A stretch of DNA of 64,000 nt from Streptomyces sp. NBC_00620 (GCF_026341825.1 NZ_JAPENY010000002.1:1116001-1180000), one strand, 5' to 3'; shown: positions 53,977-62,828, numbered from the stretch's first letter. Numbers and translations are program-made. Notes: generated by a model not told the origin, from the letters alone.

Positions 53977-54684
53977 GTGCTCATTGCCGGGTTCCCCGCA
54001 GGGGCCTGGGGGACCAACTGTTATCTGGTCGCCCCCGGCGCGGGTGAGGAGTGCGTGATCATCGACCCCGGCCATCAGGCCACCCAGGGAGTCGAGGACG
54101 CGATCAGGAAGCATCGGCTCAAGCCCGTCGCGGTCATCCTCACCCACGGCCACATCGACCATGTCGCCTCGGTCGTCCCGGTGTGCGGAGCGCATGACGT
54201 ACCGGCCTGGATCCACCCCGAGGACCGGTACATGATGAGCGACCCGGAGAAGGCGCTCGGCCGTTCCATCGGGATGCCGCTGATGGGCGAGCTGACCGTG
54301 GGGGAGCCGGACGACGTCCGTGAGCTGACCGACGGCGCGCGGCTGGAACTGGCCGGCCTGGAGCTGTCCGTCGCGCACGCGCCCGGCCATACCAAGGGGT
54401 CGGTGGCCTTCCAGATGCCCGAGAACACGGAGATTCCTTCCGTTTTCTTCTCCGGGGATCTGCTCTTCGCCGGCTCCATCGGACGCACCGACATGCCCGG
54501 CGGCTCGCACGCCGAGATGCTCGACTCGCTGGCCCGCGTGTGCCTGCCGCTCGACGACTCGACCGTAGTGCTGTCCGGCCACGGCCCCCAGACGACCATC
54601 GGCCAGGAGCGCGCCACCAACCCGTATCTGCGGGAAGTGGCCGCCGGCCTCGGGAGCACGGACGCTCCCCGACGAGGATTGTGA
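53977..54684 (+). CDS. Metallo-beta-lactamase-fold hydrolase (glyoxalase II-like)
   Basis: The 235-residue protein has the two-metal THGHIDH motif, an APGHTKGS histidine, a SGDLLFAGSIGRTD segment and a distal VVLSGHGPQT histidine. It is a hydrolase of the glyoxalase II/PqsE-like subgroup; the substrate is unknown. The GTG at 53977 is preceded by GAAGGA. It lies immediately upstream of hisS (13 bases), so the two are likely cotranscribed; a TAGGCT hexamer at 53905-53910 could be the -10 box. Confidence 0.85.
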   Translation: MLIAGFPAGAWGTNCYLVAPGAGEECVIIDPGHQATQGVEDAIRKHRLKPVAVILTHGHIDHVASVVPVCGAHDVPAWIHPEDRYMMSDPEKALGRSIGMPLMGELTVGEPDDVRELTDGARLELAGLELSVAHAPGHTKGSVAFQMPENTEIPSVFFSGDLLFAGSIGRTDMPGGSHAEMLDSLARVCLPLDDSTVVLSGHGPQTTIGQERATNPYLREVAAGLGSTDAPRRGL

Positions 54685-54697
54685 CGAGAGACTTCCC

Positions 54698-55960
54698 GTG
54701 AGCACCTTCAAGGCCCCCAAGGGCACGTACGACCTGATCCCGCCGGAGAGCGCGAAGTACCTCGCGGTCCGCGAGGCGATCGCGGCGCCGCTCCGGAACT
54801 CCGGCTACGGCTACATCGAGACGCCCGGCTTCGAGAACGTCGAGCTGTTCGCGCGCGGGGTCGGCGAGTCCACCGACATCGTGACCAAAGAGATGTACGC
54901 CTTCGAGACCAAGGGCGGTGACCAGCTGGCGCTGCGCCCGGAGGGCACCGCGTCCGTGCTGCGCGCCGCGCTCGAGGCCAACCTGCACAAGGCGGGCAAC
55001 CTTCCCGTCAAGCTCTGGTACTCGGGCTCCTACTACCGCTACGAGCGCCCCCAGAAGGGCCGCTACAGGCACTTCTCGCAGGTGGGCGCCGAGGCGATCG
55101 GCGCGGAGGACCCGGCGCTCGACGCCGAGCTGATCATCCTGGCCGACCAGGCGTACCGCTCGCTCGGGCTGCGCGACTTCCGCATCCTGCTCAACTCCCT
55201 CGGGGACAAGGAGTGCCGTCCCGTCTACCGGGCCGCCCTTCAGGACTTCCTGCGCGGGCTCAACCTGGACGAGGAGACGCTCCGCCGTGCCGAGATCAAC
55301 CCGCTGCGGGTCCTCGACGACAAGCGCGACGACGTCCAGAAGCAGCTGGTGGGTGCGCCGCTGCTGCGTGACTACCTGTGTGACGCGTGCAAGGCGTACC
55401 ACGAGGAGGTGCGCGAGCTGATCACGGCCGCGGGCGTCTCCTTCGAGGACGACCCGAGGCTCGTGCGCGGGCTGGACTACTACACCCGGACCACCTTCGA
55501 GTTCGTCCACGACGGTCTCGGTTCCCAGTCCGCGGTCGGCGGCGGCGGCCGGTACGACGGCCTCTCCGAGATGATCGGCGGGCCCGCGCTGCCGTCCGTG
55601 GGGTGGGCCCTCGGCGTCGACCGTACGGTCCTCGCCCTGGAGGCCGAAGGTGTGTCCCTCGAACTCCCGGCGTCCACCAGTGTGTTCGCGGTGCCGCTGG
55701 GGGAGGAGGCCCGGCGTGTGCTCTTCGGCGTGGTCACCGAGCTGCGCAGGGCGGGGGTCGCGGCGGACTTCTCCTACGGGGCGAAGGGGCTCAAGGGCGC
55801 GATGAAGAACGCGAACCGGTCGGGGGCGCGTTACACGATCGTCGCCGGTGAGCGGGATCTCGCCGAAGGCGTTGTGCAGTTGAAGGACATGGAGTCGGGG
55901 GAGCAGGTCGCGGTGGCGGTCGGCGAGCTCGTGGCGGAGCTGGGGTCGAGGCTGGGCTGA
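54698..55960 (+). CDS. hisS: Histidyl-tRNA synthetase
   Basis: The 420-residue class II synthetase begins APKGTYDLIPPES and has motif 2 (RPEGTASVLRAALE, FSQVGAEAIG), the histidine-specific segment ARLVRGLDYYTRTTFEF-type (RLVRGLDYYTRTTFEFV), VGGGGRYDGLSEMIGGP and a C-terminal anticodon-binding domain. It charges tRNA-His. GTG 54698 is the start. A very long imperfect hairpin ends the gene. Confidence 0.97.
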   Translation: MSTFKAPKGTYDLIPPESAKYLAVREAIAAPLRNSGYGYIETPGFENVELFARGVGESTDIVTKEMYAFETKGGDQLALRPEGTASVLRAALEANLHKAGNLPVKLWYSGSYYRYERPQKGRYRHFSQVGAEAIGAEDPALDAELIILADQAYRSLGLRDFRILLNSLGDKECRPVYRAALQDFLRGLNLDEETLRRAEINPLRVLDDKRDDVQKQLVGAPLLRDYLCDACKAYHEEVRELITAAGVSFEDDPRLVRGLDYYTRTTFEFVHDGLGSQSAVGGGGRYDGLSEMIGGPALPSVGWALGVDRTVLALEAEGVSLELPASTSVFAVPLGEEARRVLFGVVTELRRAGVAADFSYGAKGLKGAMKNANRSGARYTIVAGERDLAEGVVQLKDMESGEQVAVAVGELVAELGSRLG

Positions 55961-55967
55961 GGGGTTT

Positions 55968-56029
55968 CTCGTCCTCAAACGCCGGACGGGGCTAAAGATC
56001 TTTTAGCCCGTCCGGCGTTTGAGGACGAG
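55968..56029. repeat. 29-bp-stem palindromic repeat at the hisS 3' end
   Basis: The left arm (CTCGTCCTCAAACGCCGGACGG...) and its right complement form a stem of about 29 bp with a single bulged G. The closing loop is only a few bases. This is a recurring Streptomyces intergenic repeat and probably serves as the terminator of hisS. Confidence 0.85.
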
Positions 56030-56053
56030 GCCGTTCAGGCCGATGGCGGGGGT

Positions 56054-56073
56054 CTGGGGGCGGCAGCCCCCAG
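56054..56073. repeat. Second copy of the short GC hairpin element
   Basis: CTGGGGGC, a 4-base loop and GCCCCCAG, followed by GGGAAGGGGCGG, match the layout of the element at 501-519. Confidence 0.55.
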
Positions 56074-56107
56074 GTGCGGGACGGGAAGGGGCGGAGGGGC
56101 GAAAACC

Positions 56108-56731
56108 TCACTCCAGCAACCCGAACCGCATCGCACTCGTCACCGCCGCCGTCCGGTCATCCACCCCCAACTTCCCGAAGACCCGCAGCAGATGGGTCTT
56201 CACGGTGGACTCCCCGATGAACAACCGCCGCCCGATCTCCGCGTTGGTGCACCCTTCGGCGACCAGCCGAAGGACAGCCGCCTCGCGCTCGGACAGCCGA
56301 GGCCGCTCCGGCTTTGTACGGAGCTGGTCGACGAGCCGCGCGGCCACGGACGGCGCGAGCACCGTCTCCCCACGAGCCGCCGCCCGAACCGCGTCCGCGA
56401 GCTCACCGCGCGGCAGATCCTTGAGCAGATACCCCGCAGCCCCGGCCTCCACGGCCCGCAGGATGTCCCGGTCCGTCTCGTACGTCGTCAGCACGACGAC
56501 CCGGCACGGCAATCCGGCCGCGGTCATCCGGACGATCGAGTCGACACCCCCGCCACCCGGCATACGCAGGTCCATGAGCACGATGTCGGGCCGGAGTTCG
56601 GCGGCCAGCGCCTCCGCCTGAGGCCCGCTGGACGCGTCGGCGATCACCTCGAGGTCGGGCTCGGCGCTGAGCATCGCGCGCAGCCCTTCGCGTACGACGG
56701 GATGGTCGTCGGCGAGGACGATCCGGATCAC
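56108..56731 (-). CDS. NarL/LuxR-family response regulator
   Basis: The 207-residue protein has a receiver domain with phosphoacceptor D in DIVLMDLRMPGGGG (and DD in LADDHPVV), T/K switch residues (VVLTTYETD, GYLLKDLP), and a C-terminal LuxR HTH (LSEREAAVLRLVAEGCTNAEIGRRL). It is the output of the kinase encoded immediately upstream in the operon and probably controls the ABC exporter. Its ATG overlaps the kinase stop by four bases (ATGA). Confidence 0.92.
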   Translation of the reverse strand: MIRIVLADDHPVVREGLRAMLSAEPDLEVIADASSGPQAEALAAELRPDIVLMDLRMPGGGGVDSIVRMTAAGLPCRVVVLTTYETDRDILRAVEAGAAGYLLKDLPRGELADAVRAAARGETVLAPSVAARLVDQLRTKPERPRLSEREAAVLRLVAEGCTNAEIGRRLFIGESTVKTHLLRVFGKLGVDDRTAAVTSAMRFGLLE

Positions 56732-58014
56732 GAGCCACTCCTTGGGACGGGCAGGCGGACGGTGACGGTGGTACCGGCGCCGGGCGAACTGCGCACCTGC
56801 GCCGTGCCGTCCACCTCGGCGGCCCGGGAGCGCAGGCCCGCCAGACCGTAGCCGCCGACCGGCGCGGCGGGGTCGAAACCGGGGCCGTCGTCGCGCACGG
56901 ACACGGTGAGGGCCCCGGCGGCGTACGCCAGGGCGATGCTGACGGCAGCCGAACCGCCCGCGTGCTTACGGGCGTTGGTCAGCGCCTCCTGGCAGGAGCG
57001 CAGGACGACCACCTCGGCCGCGGCGGGGACCGCGCGCACGGGACCGGTCACCTCGACGGTCGCGTCCTGGCGGGCGGCGAGGCGGCGCAGCGCGTCGGGC
57101 AGCGAGGCGCCGTCGAGGTCGGCCGGTGTGCCTCCGGCGACCAGGGCCCGCGCCTCGGCGAGGTTCTGCCGGGCGGTCTCGGCCATCAGGGCCAAGTGGC
57201 GGCGGGCCTGCGGCAGATCGCGGTCGAGCTCTGCCTCGACGGCCTGGACGAGCATCAGCAGGCTGGTGAAGCCCTGCGCGAGGGTGTCGTGGATCTCCCG
57301 GGAGAACCGCTCGCGCTCCGCGAGCGCGCCGTGCGCGGCGGAGAGCCGGGAGATCTCATGACGGCCGGCGTCCAACTCGGCGATCAGCGAGGCCCGTTCG
57401 CGGCTCTGGTCGATGATGCGGATGATCCAGCTGCCCAGGGTCGCCGAGAAGACGAGGGTGACCACGGCGAAGACGGAGTTGAAGAAGACGGCATGGTCGC
57501 TGGGCCACCACAGCAGTGCCCAGCCCACTACCGGCGCGATGTTGATGACCGTCACGGCGGTGAGGGCCCAGCGCAGGCGCAGCGCCATGAAGCACTGGGG
57601 CACCAGCGCGAACGTCATCAGGCGGGTCTCGCCGACCAGTACGCCGGGCGGGAGGAGGAGCACGATCGCGCCCGCGATGTAGCCGAGGGCGTGCCTCTCG
57701 TCCGGGAGCTCGGAAGTGAGGATGGGGCGCCCGACCGCCACGTACCAGGGAACCAGCAGCAGAAGCAGCCCCGCGGCGGCGACGCGGACGTGCCACCCCG
57801 GATAGTTCGTGCCGAGCACGAACACCAGGGTGGCCACCCACACGATCGCGAAGTACGTGTCCCACAGCAGGAACGAGCGGTCCCAGGTGTCCGACTCCCG
57901 CGGCCCGCTCGACTCCCGCTGCCCGTTCGTTTCCCGCGGCACCGCCGGTTCCAGCGGCTCGTCCGGCACCGACCCCGGAGCGTCGAGAGGCCTGCCCGGG
58001 ACACCGGTACTCAT
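56728..58014 (-). CDS. Histidine kinase (HisKA_3 type)
   Basis: The 428-residue sensor has several transmembrane segments (residues 60-210; TYFAIVWVATLVFVLGTNYPGW, VAAAGLLLLLVPWYVAVG, GYIAGAIVLLLPPGVLVGE), a phosphoacceptor in FSREIHDTLAQGF (the HisKA_3 H), and a HATPase_c domain with DDGPGFDPA and GGYGLAGLRSRA. It phosphorylates the adjacent response regulator. Its stop overlaps the regulator start and its ATG overlaps the permease stop, both by four bases. The ligand is unknown. Confidence 0.9.
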   Translation of the reverse strand: MSTGVPGRPLDAPGSVPDEPLEPAVPRETNGQRESSGPRESDTWDRSFLLWDTYFAIVWVATLVFVLGTNYPGWHVRVAAAGLLLLLVPWYVAVGRPILTSELPDERHALGYIAGAIVLLLPPGVLVGETRLMTFALVPQCFMALRLRWALTAVTVINIAPVVGWALLWWPSDHAVFFNSVFAVVTLVFSATLGSWIIRIIDQSRERASLIAELDAGRHEISRLSAAHGALAERERFSREIHDTLAQGFTSLLMLVQAVEAELDRDLPQARRHLALMAETARQNLAEARALVAGGTPADLDGASLPDALRRLAARQDATVEVTGPVRAVPAAAEVVVLRSCQEALTNARKHAGGSAAVSIALAYAAGALTVSVRDDGPGFDPAAPVGGYGLAGLRSRAAEVDGTAQVRSSPGAGTTVTVRLPVPRSGS

Positions 58015-58856
58015 CCGTCGCGCCGGTTCTTCCACCGGAAGGTCAGCAGACACAGCAGCAATCCTCCGACGCACCACGCCCCGAGCACCAGGGCGATCCG
58101 CCCGAACTCCCAACTGCCCGCCTGTTCGAGGACGCTCGCCGACTCCGGCAGGAACACACCGCGCAGCCCCTGGCACATCCACTTCAGCGGGAACAGCGCG
58201 CCGATGTTCAGCATCCAGTCCGGGATCGTGTCGATCGCGATGTACACCCCGGAGATGAACTGCAGTACCAGGAAGGGCAGTACGACCACGGAGGTGGCGC
58301 TCCTGCCGGACTTCGGGACCGAGCTGATCGCGATGCCGAGCAGGGCGCACGCCGTGAGCCCCAGAACGAAGACCCAGGCGAAGTCGAACCACTTGCCGAT
58401 GTCGGAGGGCAGATCGACGTCGTACAGCGTGGTGCCGACCAGGAGCAGCACCGCCGTCTCCAGCACGCCGGTCACGAGAACCAGCCAGATCTTGCCGAGG
58501 AAGTACGCGGCCGGTGGCATCGGCGTGCCGCGCAGCCGCCGCAGCACCTTCTCGTCCCGTTCGATCGCGATCGAGATGCCGAGGGACTGGAAGCTGGTGG
58601 ACATGATCCCCGCGGCCATCATCGCGGGGACGTACAGCTGCGAGGCGGTGATGCCCGCGCCCGCCACGTCGTCGCTGAAGATCGACGCGAACAGGAAGAG
58701 GAAGACGACCGGGAAGGCGAAGGTGAACACCACCTGCTCGCGCTGGCGGAAGAACTGCTTGAGTTCCAGGGCGCCTTGGTGGAGCCCGAGCCCCCAGGCC
58801 CCGGGAAGCCGCCCGGCAACGGCCTCTCCACGTGTGCGTACGGCGGTCGTGGTCAT
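58011..58856 (-). CDS. ABC-2-type exporter permease (DrrB-like)
   Basis: The 281-residue protein has six hydrophobic segments and the ABC-2 pattern: an N-terminal amphipathic region (HQGALELKQFFRQREQVVF) then VVFLFLFASIF, LRRLRGTPMPPAAYFLGKI and VLPFLVLQFISGVYI. DrrB-type permeases export drugs or other hydrophobic compounds with a separate ATPase, here encoded just upstream. Its ATG overlaps the ATPase stop by four bases. Confidence 0.88.
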   Translation of the reverse strand: MTTTAVRTRGEAVAGRLPGAWGLGLHQGALELKQFFRQREQVVFTFAFPVVFLFLFASIFSDDVAGAGITASQLYVPAMMAAGIMSTSFQSLGISIAIERDEKVLRRLRGTPMPPAAYFLGKIWLVLVTGVLETAVLLLVGTTLYDVDLPSDIGKWFDFAWVFVLGLTACALLGIAISSVPKSGRSATSVVVLPFLVLQFISGVYIAIDTIPDWMLNIGALFPLKWMCQGLRGVFLPESASVLEQAGSWEFGRIALVLGAWCVGGLLLCLLTFRWKNRRDG

Positions 58857-59719
58857 CGTCCGTCCTCCTGTCCGGTCAGTCGCAGATAGACGTCCTCCAA
58901 GGTGGGACGGAGCACGCGAAGCCCCGGAATCTCGCCGTCGAAGCGGCGGGTCAGCTCCGCGACCGTACGGGTCGGTGTGTCTGTGTGCTCGGTGCGCGGC
59001 GTGCCGTCGGACTCCGCCCACTCCACGGTGGCCCCGGTGCCGTAGCGCTCCCGCAGCGCGGCGGGCTCGCCCTCGGCGACGACCTGACCCTTCGCGATGA
59101 CCGCGAGCCGGTGCGCGAGCGCCTCCGCCTCCTCCAGGTAGTGCGTGGTCAGCAGGATCGTCGTGCCCTCGTCGGCCAGTTTCCGGATCAGCTCCCAGAA
59201 CTGCCGCCGGGCCGCCGGGTCGAAGCCGGTGGTCGGCTCGTCCAGGAGCAGCAGGTCGGGGTCCCCGATCACGCCGAGCGCCACGTCGAGCCGCCTGCGC
59301 TGGCCGCCCGAGAGCGCCTTGATGCGGCTGCCGGCCTTCTCCTCCAGACCGACCAGACCGATGACTTCCCCGGGATCGCGGGGCTTGGGGTAATAGCGGG
59401 CGAAATGCCGCACGGTCTCGCGCACCGTCAACTCGGCGGGCGCGGATTCGTCCTGCCACACGATGCCGACGCGCGAGCGCCACGCGCGCGTGGCCTTCGC
59501 CGGGTCGGTGCCGAGTACGGAGACCTCGCCCGCGTCCCGGCCGCGGTTGCCCTGGAGGATCTCCACGGTCGTGCTCTTGCCAGCCCCGTTGGGTCCCAGC
59601 AGGCCGAACACCTCGCCCTGCCGGATGCCGAGATCGATGCCGTCGACGGCGGTCACGTCGCCGTACCGCTTGCGCAGGCCCCGTACGTCCACCGCGAGTT
59701 GGTCCGTGTGAGTCGTCAT
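58853..59719 (-). CDS. ABC exporter ATP-binding protein (DrrA-like)
   Basis: The 288-residue nucleotide-binding protein has Walker A GLLGPNGAGKSTT, signature LSGGQRRRLDVALG, Walker B LLLLDEPTTGFDP and the H-loop LLTTHYLEEAEAL, plus a DrrA-type C-terminal extension. It powers the adjacent permease. ATG 59719 (GAGAGGCTCG upstream) is preferred; a longer frame reaches 59815. This is the first gene of a tightly overlapping four-gene operon ending with the response regulator. Confidence 0.92.
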   Translation of the reverse strand: MTTHTDQLAVDVRGLRKRYGDVTAVDGIDLGIRQGEVFGLLGPNGAGKSTTVEILQGNRGRDAGEVSVLGTDPAKATRAWRSRVGIVWQDESAPAELTVRETVRHFARYYPKPRDPGEVIGLVGLEEKAGSRIKALSGGQRRRLDVALGVIGDPDLLLLDEPTTGFDPAARRQFWELIRKLADEGTTILLTTHYLEEAEALAHRLAVIAKGQVVAEGEPAALRERYGTGATVEWAESDGTPRTEHTDTPTRTVAELTRRFDGEIPGLRVLRPTLEDVYLRLTGQEDGR

Positions 59720-59858
59720 GCCGACGAGCCTCTCGCCGAACCGGACCCTCCGGGACGACCGTGCGTACTTCCTTATGTCCATCGAACGGTGGACACGCGG
59801 GCGCGTGCGGCACAATGTCCGTGCCCGCAGGCCCCTTCGAAGCTACGGAAACGGCGTG

Positions 59859-60500
59859 ATGAGCAAGACGACAGTCAAGGACGTCTCCTCCGACCGGGAA
59901 GACCGCACCGCCGCCGCTCCGCGGACGGTCGGCGGCAGTCGTGCGCTCGCCCTGCTGCTGGTGATCACCGGTGCGGCCGGCCTTCTTGCCGCGTGGGTCA
60001 TCACGATCGACAAGTTCAAGCTGCTCGAGAACCCGAACTTCGTGCCCGGGTGCAGCCTGAACCCGGTCGTCTCCTGCGGCAACATCATGAAGAGCGACCA
60101 GGCCTCGGCCTTCGGGTTCCCCAACCCGATGCTCGGTCTCGCGACGTACGCCATCGTGATCGGCGTCGGCATGAGCCTGCTCGCCCGCGCGACCTTCCCG
60201 CGCTGGTACTGGCTGACCTTCAACTTCGGCACGCTCTTCGGCGTCGGATTCTGCACCTGGCTGCAGTTCCAGTCGCTGTACCGCATCAACTCGCTCTGCC
60301 TGTGGTGCTGCCTGGCATGGGTCGCGACGATCATCATGTTCTGGTACGTGACCTCGTCCAACATCCGCAACGGATTCCTGCCGGCGCCGAGCTGGCTGAA
60401 GAGCTTCTTCGGCGAGTTCACCTGGGTCCTGCCGGTGCTGCACATCGGGATCATCGGGATGCTGATCCTGACGCGCTGGTGGGACTTCTGGATGAGCTGA
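59859..60500 (+). CDS. Vitamin K epoxide reductase (VKOR) family protein
   Basis: The 213-residue membrane protein has five hydrophobic segments and the VKOR cysteines: a loop pair in FVPGCSLNPVVSCGNIMKS and the quinone-reducing CxxC in LCLWCCLAWV. Bacterial VKOR reoxidises DsbA-like proteins by passing electrons to quinone, so it drives disulfide formation in exported proteins. The ATG at 59859 is used; the GTG directly before it is also possible. A DsbA-like gene is at 11344 but is not an obvious partner, since it lacks a signal peptide. Confidence 0.9.
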   Translation: MSKTTVKDVSSDREDRTAAAPRTVGGSRALALLLVITGAAGLLAAWVITIDKFKLLENPNFVPGCSLNPVVSCGNIMKSDQASAFGFPNPMLGLATYAIVIGVGMSLLARATFPRWYWLTFNFGTLFGVGFCTWLQFQSLYRINSLCLWCCLAWVATIIMFWYVTSSNIRNGFLPAPSWLKSFFGEFTWVLPVLHIGIIGMLILTRWWDFWMS

Positions 60501-60514
60501 CAGCGCCGAGGGGA

Positions 60515-60537
60515 ATGTCAGTGGCGTGACATAGGGT
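60515..60537 (+). promoter_or_regulatory. RecA-NDp / PafBC-type DNA-damage promoter of rarA
   Basis: ATGTCAGTG (60515-60523; eight of nine match TTGTCRGTG), exactly eight bases, then TAGGGT (60532-60537). The -10 ends seven bases before the GTG at 60545, so the transcript would be leaderless. Confidence 0.78.
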
Positions 60538-60544
60538 TTTGCAC

Positions 60545-61900
60545 GTGGAGCCCGACCTATTCACCGCCGCGGCGGAAGAGCGCCAGGAGAGGGACCCGTC
60601 CAGCAGTCCGCTGGCGGTCCGGATGCGCCCGCGCGTCCTCGACGAGGTCGTGGGCCAGCAGCATCTGCTGAAGCCGGGCTCACCCCTGCGCAGACTGGTC
60701 GAAGAGAGCGGCAAAGGCCCGGCCGGGCCCTCGTCAGTGATCCTCTGGGGCCCTCCTGGCACCGGCAAGACGACCCTGGCCTATGTGGTCTCCAAGGCCA
60801 CGAACAAGCGCTTCGTCGAACTCTCCGCGATCACCGCGGGCGTCAAGGAAGTGCGCGCCGTCATCGAAAGCGCGCGCCGCGCCACCGGCGGCTTCGGCAA
60901 GGAGACCGTCCTCTTCCTCGACGAGATCCACCGCTTCAGCAAGGCCCAGCAGGACTCCCTCCTCCCGGCCGTCGAGAACCGCTGGGTGACGCTGATCGCC
61001 GCGACCACCGAGAACCCTTACTTCTCGATCATCTCGCCCTTGCTCTCCCGCTCCCTCCTCCTCACCCTCGAACCGCTCAGCGACGACGACCTGCGCGGCC
61101 TCCTCAAGCGCGCGCTCTCCGACGAACGCGGCCTCAAAGACGCCGTCACCCTCCCCGAGGACGCCGCGGAACACCTGCTGCGGATCGCCGGCGGTGACGC
61201 CCGCCGCGCGCTCACCGCCCTGGAAGCCGCCGCCGGGGCCGCGCTCGACAAGGGCGAGCCGGAGATCACCCTCCAGACCCTGGAGGAGACGGTCGACCGG
61301 GCCGCCGTGAAGTACGACCGCGACGGCGACCAGCACTACGACGTGGCGAGCGCGCTCATCAAGTCCATCCGCGGCTCGGATGTGGACGCCGCCCTGCACT
61401 ACCTGGCCCGGATGATCGAGGCCGGTGAGGACCCCCGCTTCATCGCCCGCCGCCTGATGATCTCCGCCAGCGAGGACATCGGCCTGGCCGATCCGAACGC
61501 ACTGCCCATAGCCGTCGCGGCCGCCCAGGCCGTCGCCATGATCGGCTTCCCCGAGGCCGCCCTCACCCTCAGCCACGCCACCATCGCCCTCGCCCTGGCC
61601 CCGAAGTCCAACGCCGCGACCATGGCGATCGGCGCCGCCATGGAGGACGTACGCAAGGGGCACGCGGGCCCCGTACCGATGCATCTGCGCGACGGGCACT
61701 ACAAGGGCGCCGCCAAGCTCGGGCACGCGCAGGGGTACGTGTACCCGCACGACCTGCCCGAGGGCATCGCTTCCCAGCAGTACGCCCCGGAGGAGCTCAA
61801 GGACCGGGAGTACTACACGCCGACCCGCCACGGCGCCGAGGCGCGCTACGCGGACGCGGTGGAATGGACCAGGAAGCACCTGGGTCGAGGGCGGGCCTGA
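60545..61900 (+). CDS. rarA: Replication-associated recombination protein A (RarA/MgsA)
   Basis: The 451-residue AAA+ ATPase has Walker A WGPPGTGKTTLAY, Walker B FLDEIHRFSK, sensor 1 ATTENPYF, a QDSLLPAVENRW segment and the C-terminal MgsA tetramerisation domain (ASEDIGLADPNALPIAVAAAQAVAMIGFPEA). It acts at stalled replication forks. The GTG at 60545 sits directly behind a damage-type promoter, so the message is probably leaderless; TTG 60539 is an unlikely alternative. It is followed by a long leader region of rpsD. Confidence 0.94.
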   Translation: MEPDLFTAAAEERQERDPSSSPLAVRMRPRVLDEVVGQQHLLKPGSPLRRLVEESGKGPAGPSSVILWGPPGTGKTTLAYVVSKATNKRFVELSAITAGVKEVRAVIESARRATGGFGKETVLFLDEIHRFSKAQQDSLLPAVENRWVTLIAATTENPYFSIISPLLSRSLLLTLEPLSDDDLRGLLKRALSDERGLKDAVTLPEDAAEHLLRIAGGDARRALTALEAAAGAALDKGEPEITLQTLEETVDRAAVKYDRDGDQHYDVASALIKSIRGSDVDAALHYLARMIEAGEDPRFIARRLMISASEDIGLADPNALPIAVAAAQAVAMIGFPEAALTLSHATIALALAPKSNAATMAIGAAMEDVRKGHAGPVPMHLRDGHYKGAAKLGHAQGYVYPHDLPEGIASQQYAPEELKDREYYTPTRHGAEARYADAVEWTRKHLGRGRA

Positions 61901-62213
61901 GCACCCTGTAGAATTCTCGAAGCGCTGCGTCCCGTGTCCGGCTCCGGTCGGCACCACCAGAACGGGACATCCAGCCGGAGCCCCCGCCTCCACGGGGGGA
62001 TTCCAGGAGCGTCGCGCACCGTCGAAGGTGTCGCGGGCAGCCCACCACCCTCCCGTTATCGGGAAACGGTCGGTGGGCCACTCGCGTGCTGCACGTATGT
62101 GCCCAGTCCAGGGAGCGGCTGCCCAGCAGGTCCACACGGGCCCGCAGGGTTTCCCAGACTGCGGATGCGACCTCCCTTAACTCTGGTGAGCCGAAACCCA
62201 GGAAAGAGAAGAA
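61901..62213 (+). promoter_or_regulatory. Long structured leader of rpsD
   Basis: This 312-base gap holds no gene. A TAGAAT hexamer at 61909-61914 is a candidate -10, but its -35 is poor. The stretch CCCACC...GGTGGG (62041-62077) with an inner TCCCG-TTAT-CGGGA stem forms a multi-part hairpin. A long structured leader before rpsD would fit autogenous control by S4, as known in other bacteria, but this is inference. Confidence 0.4.
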
Positions 62214-62828
62214 GTGGCGAATCAGTCCCGCCCCAAGGTCAAGAAGTCGCGTGCCCTCGGCATCGCGCTGACCCCGAAGGCCGTCAAGTACTTCGAGGCC
62301 CGCCCCTACCCGCCGGGCGAGCACGGCCGTGGCCGTAAGCAGAACTCGGACTACAAGGTCCGTCTGCTCGAGAAGCAGCGTCTGCGCGCGCAGTACGACG
62401 TGTCCGAGCGCCAGCTCGTCCGCGCCTACGAGCGTGCCTCCAAGGTCCAGGGCAAGACCGGTGAGGCCCTGATCATCGAGCTCGAGCGCCGTCTCGACGC
62501 GCTGGTCCTGCGTTCGGGCATCGCCCGCACGATCTACCAGGCCCGCCAGATGGTCGTCCACGGCCACATCGAGGTCAACGGTGGCAAGGTCGACAAGCCG
62601 TCGTTCCGCGTCAAGCCCGACGACGTCGTCATGGTCCGCGAGCGCAGCCGCAGCAAGACGCTGTTCGAGGTCTCCCGCGCCGGTGGGTTCGCCCCCGACG
62701 GCGAGACCCCGCGCTACCTCCAGGTGAACCTCGGCGCCCTGGCGTTCCGCCTGGACCGCGAGCCGAACCGCAAGGAGATCCCGGTGATCTGCGACGAGCA
62801 GCTCGTCGTCGAGTACTACGCCCGCTGA
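62214..62828 (+). CDS. rpsD: 30S ribosomal protein S4
   Basis: The 204-residue protein starts ANQSRPKVKKSRALGIALTP and has the S4 RNA-binding domain (RLDALVLRSGIARTIYQARQMVVHGHIEVNGGKV). S4 nucleates 30S assembly. The N-terminal zinc-binding cysteines of many S4 proteins are absent, so this is the Cys-free form seen in streptomycetes. The GTG at 62214 is the start. It is convergent with the TPR regulator that follows. Confidence 0.97.
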   Translation: MANQSRPKVKKSRALGIALTPKAVKYFEARPYPPGEHGRGRKQNSDYKVRLLEKQRLRAQYDVSERQLVRAYERASKVQGKTGEALIIELERRLDALVLRSGIARTIYQARQMVVHGHIEVNGGKVDKPSFRVKPDDVVMVRERSRSKTLFEVSRAGGFAPDGETPRYLQVNLGALAFRLDREPNRKEIPVICDEQLVVEYYAR

